This document shows positions 45,000 through 56,650 of a stretch of 64,000 nt of DNA, piece by piece. Within the stretch, counting starts at the first letter, position 1. Every line of letters starts with the position of its first letter. This DNA is from Dactylellina haptotyla (Eukaryota > Ascomycota > Orbiliomycetes > Orbiliales > Orbiliaceae): the NCBI GenBank assembly GCA_031310005.1, contig CM062385.1:2604001-2668000 (forward strand), given 5' to 3'. The notes under the pieces were generated by a model that was given only the letters and a program-made list of their open reading frames with translations, made no database searches and was not told where the DNA came from. Made by a program: the position numbers and the translations under genes.

Positions 45000-46838
45000 T
45001 GTAGTAGTTGCACTACTGTCGTATGTGTTGGTTCTTGTATGTTCTCGATCGGATGGTCTATAATATCACCTAAGGATCGAGGGTCGTAAGACGGCTATTT
45101 AAAGGATTCTAGCAGATGGAGGTCGGATCGGTATGAGTCGAGCGATGCGTCGAGCGATGAGTCGACGAGGGCCGTCAGTAGGTCGTCTGCAGTTGCAATC
45201 TAGCTGTCGAGCTTGGAGTGAACCAGCAAATTTTTGGAGGCCACACACAAAAAATGTGTGTGTCCGGCGTGAATCAGGTGGGGCCGCCTTAGCCGCCCGT
45301 CCGCCACAGCCGCCACAGCCGCGGGAAACAACACACTCAGCCTCCAGCCACAGGTCCACACCAGCCACACAGGTACCTGCACCGGTCAGGCCAGACAGGA
45401 CGGACGGACACCAGACAGGGTCGCCAGGGTGTGGCCAGCGCCGCGACATGGGAACTGGCAGAATTCCGTCGTCCCCACCCGCGTTTCCGGGAGGAACAGC
45501 AGGCAAGCAAAGCAAGTTGGTGTCTACAAGAGTTTTAGCGTGGTCAGAAGTGAGAAAGGGCGAGAGGTAACCGTGGATGGGTGTTAATATCGTGGCACGA
45601 TCTCGGTTGCTGTGATCCGAGACCCTTTCGCATACATTCATCCGTTCATTGTTCCTTCGTTCTGGCATTCCTCCAGCCGCTGCTACTCCTTCGCAGAGCA
45701 TATCCCTATCTTATTAATTGTTTTACGGCCGACTCCTGTTTACCCTAGAACCCCACGGATTCCCCGTGTTCTTCCTCTGATAGCTTCTGTTCCACCCATC
45801 CAATATACATATACCTAACCGGTGACCCAGCTGATCTGGGGTGGGCCCTGGTGTTGCGCGATCGATCAACCTCACTCTCTCTCATCTGATCATTCTGTCA
45901 TCGAGCTTATAAAGCGCCCCAACCGTGCCACCTCCCGGCCGCGTTCTCTTTCTCTATTTTTGTTCTCCAGCTCTCATTCATTCTTCCTTCCTCTCGATAT
46001 CAAACGTACGACTCAAGAACCTGCTTGCGAGGGCTCCTTGTTTCGCGTTTGACGTTGGTGTTTGGCTGGGTTGTCCGCCCTGTCTTTGATCAAACTGCCC
46101 TACCATTGATTGCTTCCTTTCTGCTCTTTATATCCTTGTCCTCCCGGACGTCCCTCTCTTTTATATATCCATCCTCAACCCGCCTTTGATAGCATTTCCT
46201 ATAAATATCTGAGGTTGAGTGCGGCTCTGCTGCCGGCGGCGTTCGTAGGGCCAGTTGACTGCAGTTAGCGTGGCTTGTTTGGGAGGACTGCCGCATGTGC
46301 ATCATCCTTTCTGCACGGTTCCACCGCAAACCCGACCACCACCAAATTGCTCGGCACAATCGCATCACCACCTAACCAATCCACCACCTCATCCTCTTTT
46401 CTACCTCTACCACCGGCGCTCCCCTCTCCTCCCCACGCTCCCACCTCCTTCGGACAAAGCGCCCCGTCGCAAACACCACAAGGCAAACTGTCTTCATCAC
46501 AGATTGCCGCCGTTTTCTCCCGCTCGTTCTGCCGAGCTGCTGCAGGCGGGAGGGTCTCGCCTGCATGCCGTCGTTGTTACCACCACTCTCACTCCAAAAG
46601 CTCCCGCGCTATATCCCATTGTCCGACCTCTCCGCATCCAAAGCTCCCACCTAGCTACAGCTCGGTCCTCCTCGCTCAGAATAACTGTAATTCCATCACC
46701 TCATACTTAATATCCTTCCGCTCCTTTGCTACAATCGCTCCCACCTCTGCGGCCAAAACTACCCAAGTCAAAACAAGGAAAACTCCTGGGGATTCTGCGC
46801 CATCCTTAATAGAAGATATCACGCCCGCCCAACAAACG
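45000..46838. promoter_or_regulatory. Divergent intergenic region eIF3b / SWIB gene
   Basis: About 1.8 kb. Near eIF3b there is TATTTAAA (about 45098-45105) and a direct repeat of GTCGAGCGATG (45137-45159). The half next to the SWIB gene is C/T-rich, and one frame stays open from about 46275 into the SWIB start without any ATG, probably a composition effect in a long leader. Confidence 0.45.
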
Positions 46839-47941
46839 ATGGAGTTCGATTCCGTTTTATACACGCCGATTGTCGACAGGATCCTTCGGAGCAGCGAGTT
46901 GGCTTCGATCTCCGCTAAAGATGTCCGCAAGCTGCTCCAGAAGGAGCTCGGCTACGACATCTCAGAACACAAGGTATATACGCACTTTTTCTCTCACAAG
47001 AATTTTCATAAGTAAAGTATTGTTTTATCAAGCTAAAACCAAACTGAATTACATAGACACAAGTCACAGAGCTTGTTAAGGAACGCTTTGACCTCATCCT
47101 TGATGAAGCCGGCGCCGAAAATATCCAGCCCGTGAAGAAGGAATCAAACGGTTACGACGACGACGACGATGACAGCCATGTCAAGAAGGAAGGGTCTAGG
47201 TCCTCGTCGTCCAAAAAGCGCAAGTCAGTAGCTGGCCCGTCGTCCGTTGACGATGACGCTCGTTTAGCTGCCAAATTGCAGGCGGAATGGAACTCACAGG
47301 ACCGTCCTTCTAGATCGTCGACCGTCAAACGCAAGGCTGTCGCGCCCAGGAAAAAGAAGAAGAGCAGTGCCACGATTTCGGACGATTCCGGAGCTGAAGA
47401 AGGAGGGGAGAAGAAGAAAAAGAGGAAGATCAATGCCAACAATCCGTTCCACGTAAGATTTATCTCAGTTTCGTGGAAGACTTTGCAGCAAACCTTCAAA
47501 TTACTAACTGAATTTACCTGCAGCGACCTCTTATCCTGTCTCCTCAACTGTCCACCCTTCTCGGCGAAACACAGGTAATTGTCTTTTGATACCGTGGATA
47601 ATTATCGATTTCTGATAATTAATTTTCCTTGCGTGTAGCTCTCCCGTCCGGAAACCGTCAAACGCATCTGGGCCTATATCAGAGAGAACGGGCTGCAAGA
47701 CCAGAGCGATAAACGATACATTATCTGTGACGAAAGCCTTCGAACTGTCTTCCCAACACCCAAGGTGCATATGTTTACTATGAACAAGATCCTCAGCGGC
47801 CACTTGTACCCCATCAATGGAGCTGATGCTGCTAACGTAAAGCTCGAAGACCTCAAGAGTGAAGACATCGCTTCGTCGCCAGTCTCCGCGGCATTCAGCC
47901 ACCAGGGGTCACCATCCAGCGTCGAATCAGAGGCGTCGTAA
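46839..47941 (+). CDS. DEK_C / SWIB-domain chromatin or Pol I factor (Uaf30/Tri1-like)
   Basis: Four exons (46839-46973, 47057-47452, 47524-47574, 47639-47941) give 294 aa. Residues 1-60 form a DEK C-terminal-type helical domain (I-V-D-R-I-L-R-S-S-E-L, then V-R-K-L-L-Q-K-E-L-G-Y). A charged middle with K-K-R-K and K-K-K-K-R-K-I nuclear signals and an R-L-A-A-K-L-Q-A-E-W motif follows. The SWIB/MDM2-like domain is P-L-I-L-S-P-Q-L-S-T-L-L-G, then R-I-W-A-Y-I-R-E-N-G-L-Q-D, Y-I-I-C-D-E-S-L and F-T-M-N-K-I-L-S-G-H. This architecture is that of yeast Uaf30 (Pol I upstream activating factor) and Tri1; which one is not decided. I chose ATG 46839 because upstream in-frame sequence has no ATG. Confidence 0.9.
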
Positions 47942-48949
47942 AAGAGCTAACCAGAGCGTCTAGGAGAAAGAATTATAACAAAAAACACTCATATAAGTTT
48001 GGCAATGATGATGATACCTTGGATTTCTACGAGTACAATGTTTTGCTTGCTATAAAAGAATTTTGGGCTATATCCCCCCAAGGGCTGCGACAGATATCCT
48101 CCGATACCAGTGAGAGCGTCGCTCTCGCCCCGGCCCTTTTGATTGCATGGTTGTTTTCTATCTTATCGGAGTTCCAGGTGCAAATAACGGGCAAATTGAT
48201 TCAATACATTAATCGGGACCACGATCTTTTCTCTCATATTTGCTGCTTGATTTTTGAAAGAAACTCCTTCCCAGTTCTAGATTGAAATGGACATGCATGT
48301 ACACTAAATATATCAATCTGACATTTTGCTACATGAATAAGCCATCTACCTTCGAGAAACGCTTCGAAGCTGCTGCTGCAGATTAATAACCGTGCGCGCT
48401 GGCCAATGATCTGACGTCTGCCCGTCTGCCCGTTCGGTCGGCTATCTGACTGAGCAACATCGACTCACACATTCGCTCCCCTGCACCCCACCACACACAC
48501 CCACTCCACCACCACAAAGAAAATTGGCATCTCGCTTCTCCCCACTCCTCCTTCACCTTCCCTCTTTCACCACTCCTCGTCCACCTTGCATTCAGCCCGT
48601 CCGGGCACACTTCTTCTGCTTCTTCTTCCCTTCTATGACTCCGTCCTGCATTAGTATTTGAAACTTGATGTTGTTGCATCTTCCGTGACGACTCATCTTC
48701 TCGGACGAAACGCTAGCTGGGCTGGTAATCATTATTAATAACTCTCACATAACCCAACAATCGAACCAACTCTGTCATTCATCACCGTCATAACAGAACA
48801 AAGAACGACACACACACACACACACACGAACGCTCTCTCTCAACTTCAATTATTTTTGCAAATAACTTCAGTCATCCAATCTTCGAAGCCACCTTTGCAA
48901 CCCCAAAACGAAAGCTTTAAACATTCCATCGAAATTGAACACAACCGCA
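47942..48949. promoter_or_regulatory. Upstream region and leader of HEL2
   Basis: About 1 kb between the SWIB gene and HEL2 on the same strand. It includes the SWIB 3' UTR, a C/A- and C/T-rich leader and a CA microsatellite. The short ORFs are not convincing. Confidence 0.5.
48808..48827. repeat. (AC)10 dinucleotide repeat
   Basis: Ten uninterrupted AC units about 120 bp upstream of the HEL2 start codon, within the probable 5' UTR. Confidence 0.9.
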
Positions 48950-51580
48950 ATGGCAGACCAAGCTACCGCTCCTAGCAACGATAGACCCGAGCGAGGAAAC
49001 CGGGGAGGAAACAGAGCTCGCGGCGGCAGAGGCGGCGACAACAGACGACGAGGGGGTGGTCGTGGAAACTCCGAGTCAGTGGGTGCCTCGACTGGTGACG
49101 ATGGCCGACCAATTGACCACGAGAACCGACGGGGACGGGGTGGTCGAGGTCGGGGCGGACGGGGCAGCGGGCAAGCTCGAGGTGGAAACCAAGGACACCA
49201 ACAACAGCAATCACAGCTCCCATCGATCGATACGGCCGCCAATGTCCCTCCTCCTGCTGAAGGTGCAGAAGCTGCTGGTACCACAGAACCAAAGGAACCA
49301 CCTTCACCTTCCAGCACTGAAGATGGAGATATCTGCTTCATCTGCGCCAACCCCATCCAATATCACTCAATTGCGCCATGTAACCATATGACATGCCATA
49401 TCTGTTCGTTGCGTATGCGAGCACTGTATAAAACAAAGCAATGCCCGCATTGTAGAGTACGTATTTCTTTCCCGCATTCTATAAGAAGATCTGGATGAAA
49501 TGCTAACCAAGTAACCGCTAGACAAACTCCGACTTTGTAATATTCACAACCAATCCCGAAAAAACGTTCGAAGAATACACCCCCGAAGATATTGCTGCCC
49601 AGGACGAAGCGCTGGGTATAAAGTACGAAGGCAAGCAGATTCGTGCTGATACACTGGTTCTGCTACGGTATAATTGCCCAGAACCCAGTTGCGATGTGGC
49701 ATGTCTCGGCTGGCCGGACTTACACCGCCATGTAAAGAATACTCATAAACAGTTTTTATGGTGCGTAATACTCTTTCCTAATCAATATGATTTTACAATG
49801 GGGAGTAAGAGCTAATTAGAGATATAGTGATCTCTGCTCTCGGTTTAAGAAAGTCTTTACACACGAACACACACTATTCACCTTCAACGCCCTCAAGAAG
49901 CATGAACGGCATGGCGATGATGTACCTGGTACGGAAGACCAATCCGGTTTCAAAGGACATCCGGAATGCGAGTTCTGCCATAAGCGCTTCTATGGGGATG
50001 ACGAACTTTTTGCACATTGTAAAGAGGCACACGAACGCTGTTTTATTTGTGATAGGAATACCACCCGCAGACCGCAGTATTTCATCAACTGGGCGGCATT
50101 GGAAGAACATTTCGCGAACGAGCATTACAGATGTACTGATCCTGAGTGCCTGGAGAAGAAGTTTATCGTCTTTGCGAGCGAGATGGATCTCAAGGCCCAC
50201 GTTGTGGAGGAGCACCCGGGTAGTCTCTCGAAGGGCGCACTTAAGGATCTGAGAAAGATTGATATGGCCGGATTCCCGGATGCCCACGGTCACGGTAGTG
50301 GTAGTGGAAGCGGTAGCAGAGGTAGAGGGAGAGGAGGACGGATGCAGAGAGACTATAGGAGAGACCAACAGCTGCCAGAGCCGACGCCACCGGATACAGG
50401 ACCGTTGAGGCGTGACGAAATCGCCTACCAGAGGACACTGGCGGTCCAAACAGCGCAGAGCACGGTGCCACCCAGGATGTTTGGAGGTCAATTGACGCGG
50501 CCACCGCCTCAGCCTGAACAACCTGCTGCTAGACCAGCGCAGGCAACAGCACAACAGTCGGTTTCCCCGCCGCCGCCGCCGCAAGCAAGAGCACCGGTTA
50601 GACAGTCGGAAGCGTTCCCACCACTAGGCGCGCTGAGTCTATCATCTCAACCGGCCGCCCAACCTGTCAGGAACTCAGTGCCGCAACCAGCAGCGATCAC
50701 CCCGGCATCACAGCCCTCTATCCCATCCAACGTCCCGACCTCTACGGCCCAGAAACACGAAATGGTGGTCTCCCGCGCCACTCGGCTCCTCAATAACGAC
50801 GCGGGAAAATTGGAAAAATTCAAACGATACATCTCAAGCTACAATGCGGAAAATATGTCGGCGCGGGACTTGATCGAAGCCTTTTGGGTCCTCTTCGACG
50901 TTCGGGCCACCGACCTCGCCACGCTGATGAGAGAACTGAGCGAGCTCTTCGAGAAGGAGGACAAACGCCGAGCATTGCTGGAAGCCTGGAACGAATGGAA
51001 GGCTGTGAATGAAGATTATCCACCAATGCCGGGTTCTGTCGCCCCCGCACCTTCCGCTGCAGGCGCTGGCGGTGCGAGAGTGTTGAAGTTAAAGAGCGCG
51101 ACGAACAGGAATCTCAAAGCGGGTGCGAGTCCGTGGAGTGCGGTTACGAGCCGGACTATCGAGCGCGGTGGAGGCAGTTTGGCTGAGATCAATGGCGGTG
51201 GAACGAAGATTGGAATCCCTGGGTCTTCCGTTACTGTTGCCGGCAAAGGCAAGGCGGTTTCATCGGGACCTACGCCGTGGGCGAGTGCTGTTAGGAATCC
51301 GGGTGGTGGCAGTAGCAGTTCTAGTGCGGGGAGAGGTGGTAGGGCTGCTCCTGCGGCTAGGGTTGTCAGCACGGCGGAATTTCCAAGTCTGCCAAAGGCG
51401 CCGCCGAAGCATGCACCTGTGCCGAGGAAGAATGAAGGTGCCCCGCCGGCGAGCGTTTGGGGTGGTGGTTCTGCTGGAGGTAGTGAAAATGCGAATGGGG
51501 GTGGAGCGGAAGGGGATCTGGCGGTTGTCGGGACGAAGGGGAAGGGGAAGAAAAAGCAGACTATTATCCAGTGGGGTTGA
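48950..51580 (+). CDS. HEL2: RING E3 ubiquitin ligase HEL2 (ZNF598), collided-ribosome sensor
   Basis: Three exons (48950-49456, 49522-49760, 49828-51580) give 832 aa. The N-terminus is Arg/Gly-rich with RGG repeats. A RING finger spans about 129-168 (C-F-I-C-A-N-P-I, then C-N-H-M-T-C-H-I-C and C-P-H-C). C2H2-type zinc fingers follow: Y-N-C-P-E-P-S-C with H-R-H-V-K-N-T-H, F-L-C-D-L-C, C-E-F-C-H-K-R-F-Y with H-C-K-E-A-H-E-R-C-F-I-C, and Y-R-C-T-D-P-E-C with H-V-V-E-E-H-P. The C-terminal half is Pro/Gln/Ala-rich with F-G-G-Q-L-T at 467-472, and includes a small helical block (F-K-R-Y-I-S-S-Y-N-A-E-N-M-S-A). The family marks collided ribosomes by ubiquitinating 40S proteins and starts ribosome quality control. 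The exon 2/3 junction rebuilds a zinc-ligand Cys. Confidence 0.95.
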
Positions 51581-52061
51581 AGGCCTTCTATTTAAAACTT
51601 GATATTAGTGTTTTAGGTCGTTTAATACCTTAGAAGAACTGTTTTTCCGCGCATATATGGGATGGGGTTCAGGAAATGTGATTGAAAAAAGATAATTGTG
51701 TATATCGCAATGACGATAATGATAATACAGATCAAAGTAGCCTACTACAAGGAATTAAGAAATCATGACGCTACAAACATTTAAATCTCATATCTCGTAA
51801 ATTTTGCAAAGTATCTTCAGAGAATGGTGTTTTATATGCTTTCATAACGCCGCATTGTGCTGCTGTCAGTTACATGCGGCGAGTGTTCGATGCGGCGAGT
51901 TGAAAACTTTCGCCTTTAGCGAGTTTTACCTGTCGCAAAACCTCGAAATTCTCACAACAAGCTACAACCCCAAATCACCAAATAAATTTCCTCCATACAC
52001 CACCCAACCGCTCTCGCCGGCCCCATCCACCGGCCCTCCCCCTAATACCCGGTCGGAAGCA
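51581..52061. other. Intergenic spacer HEL2 / RRP17
   Basis: About 480 bp, AT-rich at first (HEL2 3' UTR), then C-rich leader of RRP17. The frame of RRP17 exon 1 is open upstream to about 51804 but has no ATG. Confidence 0.55.
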
Positions 52062-52835
52062 ATGCCAAAGCCGTACGCTAAGCCATCGGCCCCGCTGCCA
52101 TCACATAATAAATCCAAAAAACGGAAACGCAACGACAACCAGCTCGAAGAGATCACATTCGACCGTAGCGCGCGCCAGGAGTACCTCACGGGATTCCACA
52201 AGCGTAAAGTAGCTCGAATAAAAGCTGCGCAAGAGGAAGCCGAGAAACGGGGGCGCGAGGAGAGAATTGAAGAGCGGAAAAAGGTATATATTCTACTCAC
52301 TACGCTCGGTTTGCAGATTTTGTTTTGGACTTCCTGGACCGATGGGGCTAATGCTTGATTGCTCGATTGATAGTTACGGGAAGCCAGGAAGGAGGAATTA
52401 CGCAGACATGTTGAGGCTGTCAATCAGAGTTTAGGGTTTTCCAGGGAAGACGACGAGGAAGAGGAGGAGAGCGATGAGGAAGGGGATGGTGCGTGGGGCG
52501 GAATTGGCGATGATGGTGCGAACGGGAATGGAGTTGACGGGGAGGAAGAGTTTGTCGATGAAGACAAATTTACGACTGTGACGGTGACGACTATGGATGA
52601 TGAATCTGAGGAGGAAGAGGAAGGGGATGACGGAGAAGAAGGAGAGGCGAAGGGAACGAAGGATTCCGCTGAAGCGAATGGTGAAAAGAAAGAGAAGACA
52701 AAGAAGGAGAAGGAGAGGAAACCGAAGGTCAAGAAGAAGAAGTTTAGGTATCTTTCTAAGGGGGAGAGGAAAGAGGACAGGATGAGAGAGAAGGCGCGGA
52801 GGGGTAGAAAGAAGAGCGAGAGGACGAGCAAGTGA
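52062..52835 (+). CDS. RRP17: Ribosomal RNA processing protein 17 (Nop25 family)
   Basis: Two exons (52062-52283, 52374-52835) give 227 aa. The family core is present: [22 protein letters not shown], then [14 protein letters not shown] and, across the intron, [13 protein letters not shown]. The middle is a very acidic linker, and the C-terminus is Lys-rich ([10 protein letters not shown], then R-K-K-S-E-R), as expected for a nucleolar protein. Yeast Rrp17 is a nucleolar 5'-3' exonuclease-type factor needed for 5' end maturation of 5.8S and 25S rRNA. ATG 52062 is the first in frame. The long acidic tract makes the protein look longer than the conserved part, which covers roughly the first 110 residues. 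Confidence 0.9.
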
Positions 52836-53207
52836 TCACAAGGCTCTGTTTTATGGCTAGCATTCAAAAGAATTTCTCGAGGGATGAGTGTAATATATAT
52901 GAGCAAGGTCTGTTCAGCGAAAAGTTTAAGGATACCCCCCAAAAATATATTATATTACTTTTTACAGATGCGACTAGATGGTAAAAAAAAAAAAAAAAAA
53001 GGTATGATACATGAACATGATAATGAAGATTGGGAAATGATAGCAAAAATTAGTACAAATTTAAAAGTGCGTAGACTCCGGAATGAACGCTCAAAAGATA
53101 TACCAGAAAACCCCATTAACCTGATCTAATTTGAACCACTCAAACAAACTTAGATTATAAGTCATATTCCCAAGCCTTAATTATGGTAATTTGTCATAAG
53201 TCGATAG
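52836..53207. other. Convergent 3' intergenic region with a poly-A run
   Basis: About 370 bp between RRP17 and the EXS-protein stop. It contains an 18-nt uninterrupted A run (52983-53000). AT-rich; no gene. Confidence 0.6.
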
Positions 53208-54647
53208 TCAATCCGAATCGCTTTTGTAAGGTGGGAACTCCGCGAGCATGATTTCGCCGCCGATTCTGGTTTCGGTTCTCGTCCACTCGGTTTCAACACG
53301 GAAGAAGATCCAAACCCAGCGGCGGAAGATTTCGAGGAATTGGAGGATGAAGATGCCGCCTTCGAGGTCGCCGTAGCGGTCAAGATGGGGAGAGAGTTTG
53401 AGTGACCAAGTTAATCTGTCATATATGTTAGAATCAACGATTTCAAGCTCGTAGAGGTGTATGATTTTCGTTTACCTTAACAAACAGTCCAAGAAGATAG
53501 CGGAGTAATATACACTTGGGACTGGGAAGATCATGTTTTGGCGAAGTCCGTAGGGGTGCTCTGGGTTTGAGCGGGTAGAAGAGAAGAATGACAGATCCCA
53601 ATCGCGCGCGACGTCCCAGTAGAAGGAGAAGAAGGAGTTTACGAGGACAGCGAGAAGCCTGTGCAAATCTTGTTAGATATATATTAGAGCACTTTGTGAC
53701 TGAAATGGTCTTACCAAAACCGATATAATGCCGCCTCGCCCGTGATGCCTGTGCTGCCGACCTCGGTGGTATTCTGTAATGCGCTGAAAAGGATAACAGG
53801 AAATGCGCTGGAGTATTTCAATGCGTTGTAGAGATGTGGCTTTCGCTCAGAGTCGGGTTTGCCGGATGCGCGTGAGTATTCGATAAGACACTGTCTTAAT
53901 CGAATGGCGTAGGGGAGAGCGATAATTATAGGTAGCATGAAGGTGCCACCACATTGGCGTTCTGGAGCAGATGTGGAGGACATTCCGGTTATAAACATGC
54001 AGCTGCAGATCCAGATGTCGCCGAGGACTTTGGCGTAAGAGGTGAGAACGTCGGCAAGTAGGAGGTCGGAGAAGCGCTGTTCGCGGTCGATGTAGCCAAA
54101 GGCGATCCTGCGGAAATTTCTGCGGGGAGAGTGTTAGCAATTGTTATTTTAGAACGACTGAGAGAATAGTAGATATCGCATACTTGAGGAATCGGTATCG
54201 ACCGTTCTTATGGAGGATGTTGAAGGGAAGGACCAGGACTACTATCATTATAACGAGTAGGAGGCCGGGTAACATCTGCCATCTCTTGACCGAGTCGACG
54301 TCCATGCCGGTGCACTGCCAGAATATAACGAGATTGGCGAACAGGATGATGCTGAGGATTGATGCCACCTTGTAGACCGAGATGTGCATCGGCACCTCGG
54401 GCCCATGGCGACTGTATTTGATTAAAGCGGCCACATCTATCCGCAGACTATATAAGTATTGTAGATTGAGTCCCCACGCCCAGACACCTGCGAAAAAACC
54501 AGCGGGTCAGTAAGTTGTCCTGTAGACCATGTTGGGTCGTGTGTAGGTACCAGCTATGACGAGGAATAGAACCCGGTAGGGGAGCGGGAACCAGAGCAAC
54601 AGCTTGCTGTCCTGGAGTTCGATGTCTGCGAAGCCTTCATCTGCCAT
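53208..54647 (-). CDS. ERD1: EXS-domain membrane protein, ERD1-like
   Basis: Five exons (54647-54551, 54487-54184, 54119-53715, 53658-53476, 53415-53208) give 398 aa. It starts with a short acidic head (A-D-E-G-F-A-D-I-E-L) and then several hydrophobic helices (L-L-L-W-F-P-L-P-Y-R-V-L-F-L-V; I-L-S-I-I-L-F-A-N-L-V-I-F; L-L-L-V-I-M-I-V-V-L-V-L-P-F). EXS signatures are K-N-F-R-R-I-A-F, D-R-E-Q-R-F-S-D-L-L-L-A-D, L-P-Y-A-I-R-L-R-Q-C, the block N-A-L-K-Y-S-S-A-F-P-V, Y-W-D-V-A-R-D-W and E-I-F-R-R-W-V-W. No SPX domain precedes it, unlike Syg1/XPR1. Yeast Erd1 is a Golgi protein needed for phosphate recycling after glycosylation and for retaining resident proteins. The spliced last exon ends in E-F-P-P-Y-K-S-D-S-D. 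It is divergent from BIG1. Confidence 0.9.
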
Positions 54648-55420
54648 GTTTTCGTCTGCTCCGGCTCTTCCAAGCTTCCATCAAGTCGGGATCGTGGGTT
54701 ATGTTGCGAAGTTTCGACTAATTGTTCGGGCAGAGGGAGTATTGGGACGACGAGGAATGAGGATAGCGCCCCTTGGGTGCCAATCTGGCGAGCTGTCTTC
54801 TAATTAGGCCAGGAGATCGAGGAAGCGAGAGTAGAGACCAGGTTGAAGATCCGGAGCCCGCAGGTTGGGGTGTTTGTGCGATCCGGCCAAGGGGCTGAGC
54901 AGGTTAAGACGGATTGGTCGTGTGCCGTCTGTCAAAGGCGATTATTTCGATTACGTGGGCGGATGCGCAAGCCAGCAATCACACGCCCGCCAGCCACAGC
55001 TCTTGTTTGTTCAAGTTGATTTCGAGATAGGAGAGATGAGGTGCAGAGAGATACGATATGGTCGAATGCGTGCGAGAATAGCCAGTATATACCGTGTGTA
55101 TATTATTATTATATGCTCGCCAGGGGTTGTTGATGTGATAGCTAATTAATTCTCCGGGCGTCGGGGCGAAGGTGGTTCCGGAAAGGGGACTCGTTTGTCG
55201 TCTGCCGTGTGGCTGGCTGGCTGGTTAAACAGCATCGACATCATCGCAACCCAGCCAAAAACACGAACAAACCACACGCAACCTCCCCAGCCAGCCGGAC
55301 TCCACCCCGCAGCACGACATCTCGCGATCTCATTCAGTGATACACGGCTAGCGAAGCGTCGATACACCGCCGGAAGGACAGTACGGCCCGCGATAGGCTC
55401 TCACAGATCGGGTGTCAACA
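54648..55420. promoter_or_regulatory. Divergent promoter region ERD1 / BIG1
   Basis: About 770 bp between two divergent start codons of secretory-pathway genes. It shows a short TA-rich tract near 55080-55145 and several copies of CAGCC/GGCTG. Shared regulation is possible but not shown. Confidence 0.45.
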
Positions 55421-56650
55421 ATGAGGTCTGGGCTCTATTTGACCGCGGCTCTGGCACCGCTGGTGTCCGCCTTCGCCGATACGTCACCGCTGTTTCTCTA
55501 CTCCACCGAGAGGTACGAACAACTTCACGCCCGGAAGATCTCTGGGATGGATGGGCACTCACTCGTATACATGTGTATTATATGTGCTGATACTGAGTGT
55601 GAATTACAGACTGCCGCATAGCCTCCAACTCCAGAAATACCAGGACTTTGGAACAGCAGAGCAGTTCCTCGACGCCGTCAAAACCACCGTCTCGCAATGC
55701 ACCTCCGACGCATACATCCTGATCATCCAGCCCGGTGTACACGAGACCGACTTTAGGGACTCGAAGAGCGCCCCCCAGATCCGCAAGTTCTCGCAGTCGG
55801 ACAGCTTTGTCAGTGTGATGGACGCCGTAGGATACGTCGACTTGAACGTGGTAGAGGACTACGTCAAGTCGAAGTGCCAGGCTCATACCGTGACGGTTGA
55901 TGCTAGCAGTACGTCACACGATATTAATGGTTGCCGAGAGGACTATACGCTAATGGGTGTCCGTTTGTAGCAAGCACTTTCGATACCTTTGACGAGAATT
56001 CCACCGCGCAGGTTATCAAACTGGACTTCCCCGTTCTGCCCATCCACGGCGAGGCGAGGAAGAGGGGGCACATCCAAAACGGTATTTATAATTTCTATTG
56101 GGGCTACCGAGCATAGCACTAACTAGTGTGACAACAGACAACTTTTTGTCGGCTCTGATCTCGATGATGCCTACCGCCAAGTACACCGTCGTCTACGTAT
56201 CTACTCCGGTTGGCGACTCCAAGATGTTTGTGAACGACAAGAAGCCCGGACTTCAGGAGCACGAGAGCTTCATCAACCACCAGACTATCCTGCAGCGAGA
56301 CGTTCCAGCTGTTGAAGCCAGGGCTGATGATGACAAATCTACCGGCGGCCTGCTCTCGAACTACCAATTCTTCACACCAGGTAGATTACAACTCAGTGTA
56401 AAACTGTGGGAATAAACACACATGCTGACACGGATTGTAGTTCTCGTCTGGTCCATCTTTATCGTGCTATTTATGATTTACGTCGCTTCCCAGGGACTAT
56501 ATGCCCTGAGCTCGATCAAAGTATCATATGGAGGTAAGGAACCAACAACCTTTTTTATTTTACATAAACATATTTGCAGAAAACACACTAACGCACCATG
56601 TAGCCGTCGAGAAGGAACCCACGGCTGGAGAGGTCAAGAAACACAAGTAA
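55421..56650 (+). CDS. BIG1: ER membrane protein BIG1 (beta-1,6-glucan synthesis)
   Basis: Six exons (55421-55512, 55610-55908, 55971-56081, 56138-56380, 56441-56533, 56604-56650) give 294 aa. There is a signal peptide (L-Y-L-T-A-A-L-A-P-L-V-S-A) followed by the typical start of the mature part, S-P-L-F-L-Y-S-T. A lumenal domain follows, then one membrane helix close to the C-terminus (V-L-V-W-S-I-F-I-V-L-F-M-I-Y-V-A). After it comes A-L-S-S-I-K-V-S-Y-G-A-V-E-K-E and a short Lys-rich tail ending K-K-H-K. The L-S-S-x-K-V-S-Y-G-A-x-x-K-E block after the helix is characteristic of BIG1, and the basic end fits an ER retrieval signal. In yeast it is needed for cell-wall beta-1,6-glucan; it also resembles the V-ATPase accessory protein Ac45/Voa1. 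The last two exons are 93 and 47 nt. Confidence 0.88.

Noticed and set aside
49874-50584. 236-codon frame on the minus strand inside HEL2
   Set aside because: Antisense shadow of HEL2 exon 3; Arg/Ser-rich low-complexity content.
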